Shown: positions 7,976 through 16,610 of the stretch, one piece after another
Position numbering within the stretch: the first letter of the stretch is position 1
Layout of the letters: every line of letters begins with the position of its first letter
DNA from: JBQTKD01 sp052389435
GTDB taxonomy: Bacteria; Actinomycetota; Actinomycetes; Sporichthyales; Sporichthyaceae
Direction of reading: 5' to 3'
Length of the DNA: 64,000 bases
NCBI GenBank assembly: GCA_052389435.1
Contig: JBQTIB010000014.1
Coordinates: 1 to 64,000 of the forward strand
The notes under the pieces: generated by a model
Databases searched by the model: none
Told to the model about the DNA's origin: nothing
What the model saw: only the letters and a program-made list of their open reading frames with translations
Translations under genes and position numbers: made by a program

Positions 7976-9460
7976 GTGCGAGCTGGAGCGGTGCGGGCGG
8001 CGGGGGCGCTGGTCGGCGTGCTGCTGCTCGCCGGCTGCGGCGATCGGATCGGTGCCGCGGAAGCGCTGGCCGCCGCTCGCGGGGAGGCCGCGACCCTCCA
8101 GTTGCCTCCCGGCACCCTCCCGCAGCAGGCGATCCCGACGGCTCCGAGGACGGTGGTTCCGGAGCCGGCGACGCCGAAGACGCCGATTGGGCCCGGAGAG
8201 TCTGCGGCGCGCGCCGCCCCGGCGGCCGAGGTACCGGCGCAGGCAGCCGCCACGCGGCCCCGGGCGGGCGCGGTGCCGCCGAAGACAACGAGCCAGGCGG
8301 CACCGGCAGCTTCGGGTTCGGCCCGGGCGGTCGCTGCGAAGTGCCCCGCCGGACTGCCGCCGCTGCGGCTGGGGCAGGTGGGGGCATTCTCCGGAGTCGT
8401 CGGCCCGTTGACGGAAACCGGGCGGACCGGGTTGGCGGTCTGGGCGCGGGCGGCGAACGCCGCGGACGGAGTGGCCTGCCGGCAGGTCCAGATCTTCTCC
8501 CTGGACGACGGCGCCGACCCGGCACGCACGGCGGCCGCCGTGGCCGACCTGGTGCAGCAGAAACGGGTCGTCGCGCTCGTGGCGACGTTCTCCGAACTGA
8601 CGCAGGCCGCTCTCAAGGCGGCAGCCGAACGGTTCGAGGTGCCGGTGATCGGCGGAGTGACGGTCGCCTACGAGTGGCACGAGAGTCCCTACCTGTTTCC
8701 GCAGGGCGCCTCGCTGCGGTCGCAGGCCTACGCGCTGGCTCGCCAGGCCGTGCTCGACGGCAAGGGAAAGATGGCGATGCTCTACTGCGTGGAGACCTCG
8801 ACCTGCACCCGCATCGCCAAGGAGTTGGAGGGCAGTCTCGGCAAGCGAGCGGGGCTGGACGTCGTGTACAGCTCGCCGGTGTCCCTGGTGGCCACCGACT
8901 ACACGGCCCAGTGCCAGAACGCGAAGTCCTTGGGCGCGACGTCGCTGGGCGTGGCCATGGACGGATCTGCGGTCAGCCGCGTCGTGCGGTCCTGCGCCGC
9001 GCTGGGCTACTACCCGGTCCTGGTCACCAGCGCATTCGTTCTCGGCCCGGTCGGTGCCGCCGACGCGGGGATTCGGCGCAACGGGGTGCTCACCGAAAAC
9101 ATCACCGCCCCCTGGATGCTGTCCGACACGAAGGGACAGCGCGACTTCCAAGCCGCCATGAAGGTCCACGCTCCGGGCGTCGCCGCCGAGAGCGGTTCGA
9201 TCCTGGCCTGGACCTCGGGCCGGCTGCTGGAGGCAGCGCTTGCTCGGCTGAACGCCACCGATCGCATCGGCCCGCTCGGCTCGCGCGAGGTCCTGACCGG
9301 TCTCGGGCGGATCCGACGGGAGACCTTGGACGGCCTCACGCCGCCGATCACTTTCCTGCCCGGCAAGCCCGCCCCGGACGTCGAGTGCGTCTACTACGTG
9401 CGGCTCGGCGAGAACGGCTGGTCGGCGCCGAACGGCACTCGCTTCAGCTGTCCCGACTAG
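7976..9460 (+). CDS. ABC-type substrate-binding lipoprotein (branched-chain amino acid type)
   Basis: A 494-residue exported lipoprotein of the periplasmic-binding type-1 family (LivJ-like). GTG 7976 is chosen because GGAGG (7964-7968) precedes it by 7 nt and gives a compact signal peptide ending in the lipobox LLAGC, with the lipidated Cys at residue 21; ATG 7946 in frame is the alternative. Residues ~30-125 are a Pro/Ala-rich linker. The binding fold starts at LRLGQVGAFSG and runs to the end with paired cysteines. No permease or ATPase gene lies nearby, so it is an orphan receptor or works with a distant transporter. The divergent tandem TetR may control it. Confidence 0.85.
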   Translation: MRAGAVRAAGALVGVLLLAGCGDRIGAAEALAAARGEAATLQLPPGTLPQQAIPTAPRTVVPEPATPKTPIGPGESAARAAPAAEVPAQAAATRPRAGAVPPKTTSQAAPAASGSARAVAAKCPAGLPPLRLGQVGAFSGVVGPLTETGRTGLAVWARAANAADGVACRQVQIFSLDDGADPARTAAAVADLVQQKRVVALVATFSELTQAALKAAAERFEVPVIGGVTVAYEWHESPYLFPQGASLRSQAYALARQAVLDGKGKMAMLYCVETSTCTRIAKELEGSLGKRAGLDVVYSSPVSLVATDYTAQCQNAKSLGATSLGVAMDGSAVSRVVRSCAALGYYPVLVTSAFVLGPVGAADAGIRRNGVLTENITAPWMLSDTKGQRDFQAAMKVHAPGVAAESGSILAWTSGRLLEAALARLNATDRIGPLGSREVLTGLGRIRRETLDGLTPPITFLPGKPAPDVECVYYVRLGENGWSAPNGTRFSCPD

Positions 9461-9644
9461 GTCCGCGCCGGGCCGAGTGCGCATCGCCGAGCGGGCCGTC
9501 GCGGTGCCGCCGAGCGCGCGCGAGGGCAACCTCGACCGATACCGAACGTCCCGCATGATCCGTTCATCCTCTGTTTACCGTTGCTTCGCTTGGGCCGACC
9601 TACGCTCGGGTCCGGGGGTTGGGCGAACGGCCGAGGAGGGGACC

Positions 9645-10253
9645 ATGTCCCGCACGAGTGCACTTCCCGTGGAGAGTCGGGCGCGCATCGCGGCACACGC
9701 GGGCGTCCTGCTCGTGCTGGCGATCGGCGTTCTGACCTTCGCCGTCGACGGGCACCCGGCCTCCGCCGTCGGCTTCGTGTTGGCCTTCGCCCTCGCGCTG
9801 TTCCTCGCTCGAGACGATGTTCGCTCGGCCGCGTCCGGTGCCGCCCTTTCGAACCCGGTCGCGTCTCCGGCAGAGGCGCAGCGCGCGGCCTGGACCGACC
9901 TGTACGCCGTCGTGACCGACGAACTCGCCGGCCAGATCGGCCGCGCCGCGGCCCCGTCGGAGTCGGCGCCGGGGACTGCCTGGAACGGCTACGCCTCGGC
10001 CGGGCACGCCTTCGAGACGGGTACCGCGCTGGCCGTCGCCCCCATCGACCTCGAGTCGGCCGAGGAGCGCGACCGCCGCCGGGCCGAGGTCGAGCGGGTC
10101 ATGCAGACCGCCATGCACGCCGGCTACCTGGCGGCCAAGGCCGGCTGGACCTCGGCTCCCACCTCGCGGGTGCGTTGGACCGAGCACGCAGAGCCGGTCG
10201 TGGAGTTCCTGCAGAGCCGCCGCGTCGCCGGTCCCGACGGCGCCACGGAGTAA
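9645..10253 (+). CDS. two-TM membrane protein of unknown function
   Basis: A 202-residue protein, not recognised. ATG 9645 follows a strong ribosome binding site (GAGGAGGGG, 9634-9642). Two adjacent hydrophobic helices occupy about residues 15-60 (HAGVLLVLAIGVLTFAV, then ASAVGFVLAFALALFLA). The rest is a soluble cytoplasmic-type domain rich in Ala, Glu and Arg with a WNGYASAGHAFETG stretch and a C-terminal VRWTEHAEPVVEFL segment. It lies immediately before Ku on the same strand with about 50 nt between, but no functional link is evident. Confidence 0.65.
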   Translation: MSRTSALPVESRARIAAHAGVLLVLAIGVLTFAVDGHPASAVGFVLAFALALFLARDDVRSAASGAALSNPVASPAEAQRAAWTDLYAVVTDELAGQIGRAAAPSESAPGTAWNGYASAGHAFETGTALAVAPIDLESAEERDRRRAEVERVMQTAMHAGYLAAKAGWTSAPTSRVRWTEHAEPVVEFLQSRRVAGPDGATE

Positions 10254-10292
10254 TTCCCACGCGTCACACCCGCCACGGGGCGTGGGGGCAAC

Positions 10293-10298
10293 TACCGT
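10293..10298 (+). promoter_or_regulatory. -10 hexamer for leaderless ku transcript
   Basis: TACCGT ends 6 nt before the ATG of ku and no Shine-Dalgarno is present, the arrangement of actinobacterial leaderless genes. Confidence 0.4.
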
Positions 10299-10304
10299 GG
10301 TTGC

Positions 10305-11306
10305 ATGCAGACGATCTGGAAGGGCGCGATCTCCTTCGGCCTGGTCTCGATCCCGGTGCGGGTCTTCTCCGCAACGGACGAGCGCGGGGTGTCGTTCCGT
10401 CAGGTGCACGCCTCCGACGGCGGCCGGATTCGCTACCGGCGCGTCTGCGAACTCGACGGGGAAGAGGTCCCGTACAGCGAGATCGCCAAGGGCTACGAAC
10501 TGAGCAAGAACGACATCGTCGTGCTCACCGACGAAGACCTCGAGCAGCTGCCGCTGGCCTCGTCGAAGGCCGTCGAGGTGATGCAGTTCGTCGACGCCGA
10601 CGAGTTCGACCCGGTGGCCATCTCGCGCAGCTACTACCTGCAGGCCGACCAGCACGGCGCCAAGCCCTACGTGCTGCTGCGCGACGCGCTGGCCCGCGCG
10701 GGCAAGGTCGCGATCGTGAAGGTGGCGTTGCGCTCGCGCGAGTCGCTCGCCGCGATCCGCCCGCACGGAGAGGTCCTACTCCTGCAGATGATGCTGTGGC
10801 CCGAGGAGATCCGCGATCCCGCCTCGCTGGCGCCGGACTCCGACGTCTCGGTGCGCGACCAGGAAATCGCGATGGCCGAGGCCTACATCGAGACCATGTC
10901 CGGCACGTTCGCTCCCAGCGAGTACACCGACGAGTACGCCGCCGCTCTGCGCTCGGTCGTGGACGCGAAGGTGGCCGGCCGGCAGGTCGAATCGGTGGCG
11001 GAACAGGCAGAGCCCGCCGGCGAAGTCGTCGACCTCATGGAGGCGCTGCGCCAGAGCGTGGCCCGGGCGAAGGAACGGCGCGCGGCGACCGCGAACGAGC
11101 CGTCGGCCGACGAGCCCGCCGAGAAGGCACCGGCAAAGAAGGCACCGGCGAAGAAGGCGACGGCGAAGAAGGCGACGGCCGAGAAGGCGACGGCCGAGAA
11201 GGCGACGGCCACCGAAACCGCCGACGGACCGGCGAAGGCGCCCGCGAAGAAGGCGGCTGCGAAGAGGGCGCCTGCGAAGAAGGCCGCAGCCAAGAAGACG
11301 GCGTAG
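10305..11306 (+). CDS. ku: Ku protein, non-homologous end joining
   Basis: A 333-residue bacterial Ku, the ring-shaped homodimer that threads onto DNA double-strand break ends and recruits LigD activities. The beta-barrel core begins at once (MQTIWKGAISFGLVSIPVRV) and contains the typical RQVHASDGGRIRYRRVC and DLEQLPLASSKAVEVMQFVD segments; the bridge and C-terminal core end near residue 250. From about residue 260 the tail is a Lys/Ala/Pro-rich repeat (AKKAPAKKATAKKA and similar), a histone H1-like extension known in some actinobacterial Ku proteins, which probably increases DNA affinity. The standalone LigD polymerase at 3542 is the likely partner. No ligase is in the window. Confidence 0.94.
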   Translation: MQTIWKGAISFGLVSIPVRVFSATDERGVSFRQVHASDGGRIRYRRVCELDGEEVPYSEIAKGYELSKNDIVVLTDEDLEQLPLASSKAVEVMQFVDADEFDPVAISRSYYLQADQHGAKPYVLLRDALARAGKVAIVKVALRSRESLAAIRPHGEVLLLQMMLWPEEIRDPASLAPDSDVSVRDQEIAMAEAYIETMSGTFAPSEYTDEYAAALRSVVDAKVAGRQVESVAEQAEPAGEVVDLMEALRQSVARAKERRAATANEPSADEPAEKAPAKKAPAKKATAKKATAEKATAEKATATETADGPAKAPAKKAAAKRAPAKKAAAKKTA

Positions 11307-11314
11307 GCACGGAG

Positions 11315-11373
11315 CGGAGCGGGCCCCTCGATCCCTGCGACGCTGCGGGATTCCCTTCGAGCGGCCCGCTCCG
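11315..11373 (+). terminator. hairpin terminator region downstream of ku
   Basis: CGGAGCGGGCC (11315-11325) pairs with GGCCCGCTCCG (11363-11373). A second hairpin (CACGGGCGGA 11389-11398 with TCCGCCCGTG 11408-11417, T-rich loop) follows. Together they lie between the convergent ku and response regulator genes and could end both transcripts. Confidence 0.5.
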
Positions 11374-11543
11374 ACTCGCGGCGTCGGCCACGGGCGGAGC
11401 CGATTTTTCCGCCCGTGCCACGTATGCCACACCGCGAGGGTCTCGAGTTCGGCGGCGAGACGCTGGAACGAATACCGGTCGTGCTCAAGACCCGTCCAGC
11501 GTGCCGCACGGTGGATGAAAGGACCGTGACCGCCGGAGGCCGT

Positions 11544-12218
11544 TCAGCAGTTCGGGTCCAGGCGGTAGCCGACGGAGCGCACGGTGCGGATGGTCTTGCG
11601 GCCGAAGGGGCGGTCGATCTTGTTGCGCAGGTGTTTGACGTAGGCGTCGACGACGTTGGACGTGCCGTCGTAGGCGAAGTCCCACACGTGCTCGATCAGG
11701 TGGGCCCGCGAGAGCACCTCGCCAGGGCGCCGCGCGAACTCGGTGAGCAGCGCGTACTCCTTGGGCGAGAGGGCAATGTCGACCTCGCCGCGGCGAACCT
11801 CGCGCGTGCCGGGGTCGATCACCAGGTCGTTGACCGTGAGGACGGCCGGGCGCTCTCCGGGTTCGCGGCGCACCAGCGCACGCAGGCGGGCGTGGAGCTC
11901 GCCCAGCGCGAAGGGCTTGGTGAGGTAGTCGTCGGCGCCTGAGTCCAGACCCTTGATTCGATCGGCCACCGCGTCGCGGGCGGTCAACATGATGACCGGT
12001 ACCCAGCGGCCCTCGTCGCGCATCTTGCGACAGATCTCGAAGCCGTCCGGAGGCGGGATCATGGCGTCGAGGACGACCGCGTCGTAGGTGCTCTCGTTGA
12101 CCCGCCACAGGGCGTCCTGGCCCGTGGCGGCCCGATCGACGGCGTAGCCCTGTCGCCGAAGGCTTTGGGACAGCATGTCGGCCATCCCGGTGTCGTCCTC
12201 GACGAGCAGCAGCCGCAT
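11544..12218 (-). CDS. OmpR/PhoB-family response regulator
   Basis: A 224-residue two-component regulator close to the MprA/TcrA group. Receiver domain: acidic pair D8-D9, phosphoacceptor D51 (VVLDAM), switch Thr near 79 and K101 (LTKPF). The winged-helix DNA-binding domain covers about residues 125-222 (LSPKEYALLTEFARRPGEVLSRAHLIEHVW and the wing with TVRSVGYRL). ATG 12218 is chosen because MRLLLVEDD is the canonical start; the frame is open further upstream to 12383. The cognate kinase is probably the gene at 14190, separated from it by a substrate-binding lipoprotein gene. Confidence 0.92.
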   Translation of the reverse strand: MRLLLVEDDTGMADMLSQSLRRQGYAVDRAATGQDALWRVNESTYDAVVLDAMIPPPDGFEICRKMRDEGRWVPVIMLTARDAVADRIKGLDSGADDYLTKPFALGELHARLRALVRREPGERPAVLTVNDLVIDPGTREVRRGEVDIALSPKEYALLTEFARRPGEVLSRAHLIEHVWDFAYDGTSNVVDAYVKHLRNKIDRPFGRKTIRTVRSVGYRLDPNC

Positions 12219-12339
12219 GAACCTGAGCTTCCCGCCGTGGAACGGGGGAAACCCCACCGCGTCGGTCGGCATCGCCGACGCGGTGGGGCGCCCGTGATCG
12301 TCGATCGGATTCGCTCCCGATCCGCCTACGCGAGGCGCA

Positions 12340-13935
12340 CTACTTCCAGGTGTAGATGACGAACTGGTCCGGGTCGGCCGCAAAGCCGGACGGCGACCCG
12401 TCGGGGTTGGAGACGGTGTTGGTCGAGGTGTACTTGTACATGAACTCTCGACCCTGGCCGTACTTCTTGTTCCAGTTCGTTCCGGTCCGCTCGGACGGGA
12501 TGTACTGGAAGCGCTGGTCCAGCGAGGCGTCGGACTGCCACACGGTGCCGTTGCCCAGGGTCGCCATGAGGCGCTCGCGGGTCAGGTTCGGACCGGTCGC
12601 CTTGGCGGCCTGGGCGAAGATGTTGATGCCCGCGTAGCCGGCCTGGACGATGTGGTGGTTGGTACCGCGGTTGCCGCGCGCGTACTTGTTCATGGTCGCC
12701 ATGAACTCCGGGCCCCACAGCTTGTAGGTGGTGTTGGTCCAGTACCTATTCACCGGGTGCTTGCCGAACAGCGAACCCAAGACCTCGGCCGCGAGGTGGT
12801 TGCCCGAAATCCCCTTGGGCGGGTAGTAGTTCTGCTGCGCCGATTCGACCATGTACTTCGCCATCGTCGCGGGGTTGATGACGTAGTGGATGATGTGGTC
12901 CGGGTTGGCCGCACGCATCGCCAGCACGTGGCTGGACATCGAAGTCTCGGAGATGGAGACGTCGGACTTCTTGACCAGCTTCGCCCCCGACGCGTCCATG
13001 ATTTTCTGGACTTCCTTGCACGCCAGTTGCATCTCGGGGCTGGTCAGACAGATCAGGCCGTAGGTCTTGGGCTTGACGACGTTCTTCGCCCAGTTTGCGC
13101 CGGCCATCGCCTCGTGGATCATCGACATGTGGCTCGGGAACATGTACGGGTCCTGCCACTCCGTCTGGGAGTAGGCCCAGGCGCCGACGTACGGCAGCTT
13201 GTACTGCTTGAGGTCGTCGTGGATCGACGCGGTCGCCCAGTCGACACCGGTGACCAGGGAGAAGATCTTGTCCTGCGAGACGAGTTTCTTGATGCAGGCC
13301 TTGGCGCGGGAGACCTCGCCGGGGCCGTCGTCGCAGTCGACGATCGCCAGCCGCCGACCCAGTACTCCGCCGCGGTCGTTGATCGCCGAGGCGGTGGCGA
13401 GGTTGCCGCGAACCTGCGGCGCGGTGAGGACGTTGCCGAGCGCCATGCCGTGCATGTTGATCGAACCGAGCTTGATCTCGTCCTTGGTGACGCCCACGTC
13501 GGTGGCGCCGTTCTTCTGCTCGTAGATCTTCTGGTTGGCGGCCTTCGCCGCACCCGATTCGGCGCCCTTCACCTTGGTGAGTTGCTCCGAGGACCCCTTC
13601 TTGGCCTTCGCCGATCCGCTGGCCTTGGCCGAGGTGCTCGACGCCTTGGACGAGGCCGAACTCTTCGAGGACTTGGCCGCGGCGGGGGCGGACAGCGAGG
13701 GAGCGGTCTTCTCCTTGACCGCGCTCGGTGCCTTGGCGGCGTCGGCGGTCTCCTTCTCCGCGGCCACTTCCGGGACCTCGCCCGATTCGACCGGGGTGTC
13801 CGTCACGGAGGCGGGGACCGGTTCCTGGGCGACCGGCGAAGCGGCGTCGTTGTCGCTGCCGCAGGCGGCCAGGACGAGAGCTGCAGACGCCACGACCGGG
13901 ACGATCCTGACGGCGCGACTGTTGGGAAGTTTCAC
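12340..13935 (-). CDS. ABC-type substrate-binding lipoprotein
   Basis: A 531-residue exported lipoprotein of the LivJ-like periplasmic-binding family. The GTG start at 13935 has an upstream AGGAG with 6-nt spacing. The signal peptide ends in LVLAAC with Cys at residue 25. A long low-complexity linker rich in Lys/Ser/Ala (KASSTSAKASGSAKAKKG) separates the anchor from the binding domain, which starts near IKLGSINMHGMALG and keeps paired cysteines. No transporter genes are adjacent. It sits between a response regulator (same strand, downstream) and a histidine kinase (divergent), so it may feed ligand information to that two-component system. That role is inference. Confidence 0.85.
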   Translation of the reverse strand: MKLPNSRAVRIVPVVASAALVLAACGSDNDAASPVAQEPVPASVTDTPVESGEVPEVAAEKETADAAKAPSAVKEKTAPSLSAPAAAKSSKSSASSKASSTSAKASGSAKAKKGSSEQLTKVKGAESGAAKAANQKIYEQKNGATDVGVTKDEIKLGSINMHGMALGNVLTAPQVRGNLATASAINDRGGVLGRRLAIVDCDDGPGEVSRAKACIKKLVSQDKIFSLVTGVDWATASIHDDLKQYKLPYVGAWAYSQTEWQDPYMFPSHMSMIHEAMAGANWAKNVVKPKTYGLICLTSPEMQLACKEVQKIMDASGAKLVKKSDVSISETSMSSHVLAMRAANPDHIIHYVINPATMAKYMVESAQQNYYPPKGISGNHLAAEVLGSLFGKHPVNRYWTNTTYKLWGPEFMATMNKYARGNRGTNHHIVQAGYAGINIFAQAAKATGPNLTRERLMATLGNGTVWQSDASLDQRFQYIPSERTGTNWNKKYGQGREFMYKYTSTNTVSNPDGSPSGFAADPDQFVIYTWK

Positions 13936-14189
13936 TGCGTTCTCCTAAGTAGATCCGGCGCACCCGGTGCGCGGACCGCCACGGCTGCCACCGTGCGCGG
14001 GCGAGCGCCACTCCAGCGTCGCGGGCGGCCCGGTCGACGTTGCGCCGGTAAGTGAGGGGGCCTTGCGGATGGAACCGATTCCGCATGCCGGGCCGTTCGC
14101 GTCCCACTACTGTCGCGAGGCGACGATGACGGATTCGTGAAAAAGAAGAAGTTCCCGAGAATTCACCGGATACGTCCGCCCATTGCACT

Positions 14190-15566
14190 ATGGACCGTGT
14201 GGAGTCGGCGCGTTCTCGGTGGCGGCACGGCCGTCCGTCGCTCACCACGAGGGTTCTCGTGGCTTTCGGCGCTGCCACGACCGTTGCGCTGCTCGCGGCC
14301 TTCGCGCTGTTCTACGTGCTGCTGGACAAGCAACTGACGCAGGCTCAGGAACGTGGGCTCGAGGTCAGGGCGAACTATCTGGCCGCGGCGGTCAAGGCGG
14401 GCAACCTGCAGGCCGTCCAGCGCGATCCGCTCGCGCAGCTCTACGGCCCAGCCGGAGAGGTGCTCGCCGAATCGACGTCGCTGTCCGGTAGAAGGCTGCT
14501 CGGGGTGGCGGAGGCCGTGCGTGCCGAACGACGGGGAAGTACGCGTCCGGTGAACCTGGAAAGCTCCGGCGACGCTCCGGTGCGGCTGCGGTCTCAACCG
14601 CTTGGGCCCGGGCTCGGGCTGCTTACGGTGGGCGTATCGGCCGAGCCTGTGGAACGGGGACACGACCGCCTGGTGAAGCTGGTGCTGATCGCCGGACCGC
14701 TGCTCGTGGCGGTCGTGCTGCTCGCCGGGTGGGCAGCGGTGCGCGCCGCGTTGGCACCGGTGGACCGCCTCCGCCGAGAGGCCGAGGCGATCTCGTCGGT
14801 GGACACCCAGGTCAGGCTCTCTCCGGTGCCGGGCGAGGACGAACTCGCCCGACTCGCACGGACGCTGGACGCCATGCTCGATCGACTGCACGTGGCCTTC
14901 GACCGCGAACGGGCCTTCGTCGACGACGCCAGCCACGAACTCCGCACGCCGATCGCCGTCATGCGCGGCGAACTCGAACTGGCCCATTCCGCGTTGGCCG
15001 AGGGCGACCTAACCGAACTCGAGCGGGCGCTGCGAGCCGCGGGTCAGGAGAACGAGCGGCTCGCTCGGCTGGCGGAGGATCTGCTGCTGCTCGCGCGCGA
15101 GCGCGCAGGCACGCTGGTCGTACGCCGGGAACCGGTCGACCTGCTCGACCTGTGCTGGGCCGAAGGGCTGCGGCTCGGTGGGTTGCTCGGAATCGCGGTC
15201 ACGGTGGACGGGGATCCCGCGGTGGTCGACGGCGACCCCGACCGGTTGCGGCAGGTTCTGGCGAACCTGTTGCAGAACTCCGCTCAGGCGGGTGCACGCT
15301 CGGTGCTCATCCGGTTGGGCGAGACCGACGACGGCGTCGAGATGGTCGTCGCGGACGACGGCCCCGGGTTCGCCCCCCACCTGACGGCGACCGCCTTCGA
15401 CAGATTCGTGCGGGCCGACGGTGCGCGGACACGCGACATCGGCGGCGCCGGCCTCGGCTTGGCGATCGTGCGAGCCGTCGTCAGCGCCCACGAAGGCAGG
15501 GTGGAGGCGGCAAACGGCCCTCCCCTCGCGGGCGGGCGCGTCACCGTGCGACTGCGCGCGGGTTAG
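14190..15566 (+). CDS. membrane sensor histidine kinase
   Basis: A 458-residue kinase. TM1 is at about residues 22-46 and TM2 at 162-184, enclosing a ~115-residue extracytoplasmic sensor. HAMP follows, then the H-box FVDDASHELRTP with phospho-His 249. The ATPase domain shows the N box (RQVLANLLQNSAQ), G1 (DDGPGF), an F-box-like FDRFVRAD and G2 (GGAGLGLAIV). It is the natural partner of the OmpR-type regulator at 11544. The extracytoplasmic domain has no family I recognise. The start is ATG 14190; there is no obvious ribosome binding site. Confidence 0.92.
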   Translation: MDRVESARSRWRHGRPSLTTRVLVAFGAATTVALLAAFALFYVLLDKQLTQAQERGLEVRANYLAAAVKAGNLQAVQRDPLAQLYGPAGEVLAESTSLSGRRLLGVAEAVRAERRGSTRPVNLESSGDAPVRLRSQPLGPGLGLLTVGVSAEPVERGHDRLVKLVLIAGPLLVAVVLLAGWAAVRAALAPVDRLRREAEAISSVDTQVRLSPVPGEDELARLARTLDAMLDRLHVAFDRERAFVDDASHELRTPIAVMRGELELAHSALAEGDLTELERALRAAGQENERLARLAEDLLLLARERAGTLVVRREPVDLLDLCWAEGLRLGGLLGIAVTVDGDPAVVDGDPDRLRQVLANLLQNSAQAGARSVLIRLGETDDGVEMVVADDGPGFAPHLTATAFDRFVRADGARTRDIGGAGLGLAIVRAVVSAHEGRVEAANGPPLAGGRVTVRLRAG

Positions 15567-15660
15567 GGCGAAAGCCCTCGCATTCGCCCGCAGATCGCCG
15601 GTGCGTGGGTCTTGACGATCTCGTGGCAACAGCGACATTGGCGCCTCGACGACACGCAGG

Positions 15661-15666
15661 TACCGT
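15661..15666 (+). promoter_or_regulatory. -10 hexamer for leaderless DUF3152 transcript
   Basis: TACCGT ends 6 nt before the GTG at 15673, with no clear Shine-Dalgarno in the spacer. Confidence 0.35.
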
Positions 15667-15672
15667 CCGAAG

Positions 15673-16521
15673 GTGGGCACGCATCGGTCCGGCGCCGCCG
15701 GACATCACCGTCGCCCCTGGAAGCCGGCGAGCCATCGCCGGTTCGCCCAGGGCCGGGTTCGCGCCGTCCTGGCGATCGTCCTGGCGCCCGCGCTGATCGT
15801 CGGCATCGCAATGGCGGCGTCCGGGAACGACGCCGGCCTGCAGGAGGTGGCGCAGGCCGTCGACGAACCGGACCCGGCGGCGGGCCTGCTCCCGCTGCCC
15901 GCGGCGCCCAAGCCCGCCGCGCCCGCGCCACCCAAGACCGCGCCTGCGCAACAGACGCCGGTCCCCGAGGCCGGCAACAACACAAAGCGTTCGGGCCCGA
16001 CGGGTCGCTACCTCGTGGCCCGCGGCACCGACGCCGCACCCACCGGAAAGGGCCGGATCGTGCGGTACCTCGTCGAGGTCGAAGAAGGCCTGCGCGCCAA
16101 CCCCGCCCTGTTCGCGGCCGAAGTGCACCGCATCCTCAACGACGAGCGCAGTTGGGGTCGCGGTGGCCAGGTGCTGCGCTTCGTGCGCGTGGACTCGGGG
16201 GCCGTCCGCTTCCGCGTCTCGCTCTCGAGCCCGACGCTGACCGACCGCCAGTGCCACCCGTTGCGCACCTTCGGCCGCGTGTCCTGCTTCAACGGCCGCC
16301 GGTCGGTCATCAACAACGCGCGCTGGCAGCACGGCTCGTGGACCTACGGCAAGGACGTTGCCCGGTACCGCGAGTACCTGATCAACCACGAGGTCGGCCA
16401 CGCGCTCGGCCGCCGACACGTCGGATGCACGACGCCGGGCGCCCCGGCGCCGGTGATGGTGCAGCAGACGAAATCCCTCGAGGGCTGCACGGCCAATGCG
16501 TGGCCCTACGCCGCCCGTTAG
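15673..16521 (+). CDS. DUF3152 secreted/anchored metallopeptidase-like protein (Rv3207c-like)
   Basis: A 282-residue protein with a basic N-terminus, one membrane-spanning or signal segment (residues ~29-49), a Pro/Ala linker to about 105 and a C-terminal DUF3152 domain. The domain contains the metzincin-like zinc motif HEVGHALGRRH (H239, E240, H243, H249) and four cysteines, so it is probably an extracellular zinc peptidase or a close relative. Activity is not proven for the family. It lies just before moeZ on the same strand, the same pairing as Rv3207c-moeB1 in mycobacteria. Confidence 0.85.
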   Translation: MGTHRSGAAGHHRRPWKPASHRRFAQGRVRAVLAIVLAPALIVGIAMAASGNDAGLQEVAQAVDEPDPAAGLLPLPAAPKPAAPAPPKTAPAQQTPVPEAGNNTKRSGPTGRYLVARGTDAAPTGKGRIVRYLVEVEEGLRANPALFAAEVHRILNDERSWGRGGQVLRFVRVDSGAVRFRVSLSSPTLTDRQCHPLRTFGRVSCFNGRRSVINNARWQHGSWTYGKDVARYREYLINHEVGHALGRRHVGCTTPGAPAPVMVQQTKSLEGCTANAWPYAAR

Positions 16522-16610
16522 TGCCGTCGGCCACCCGGAGGCGCGGAATCGACTGGGGCATGGGACGGTTGCAGGGAGTATCTGAGAGCCCGATTGCACC
16601 GGAGAACGCC

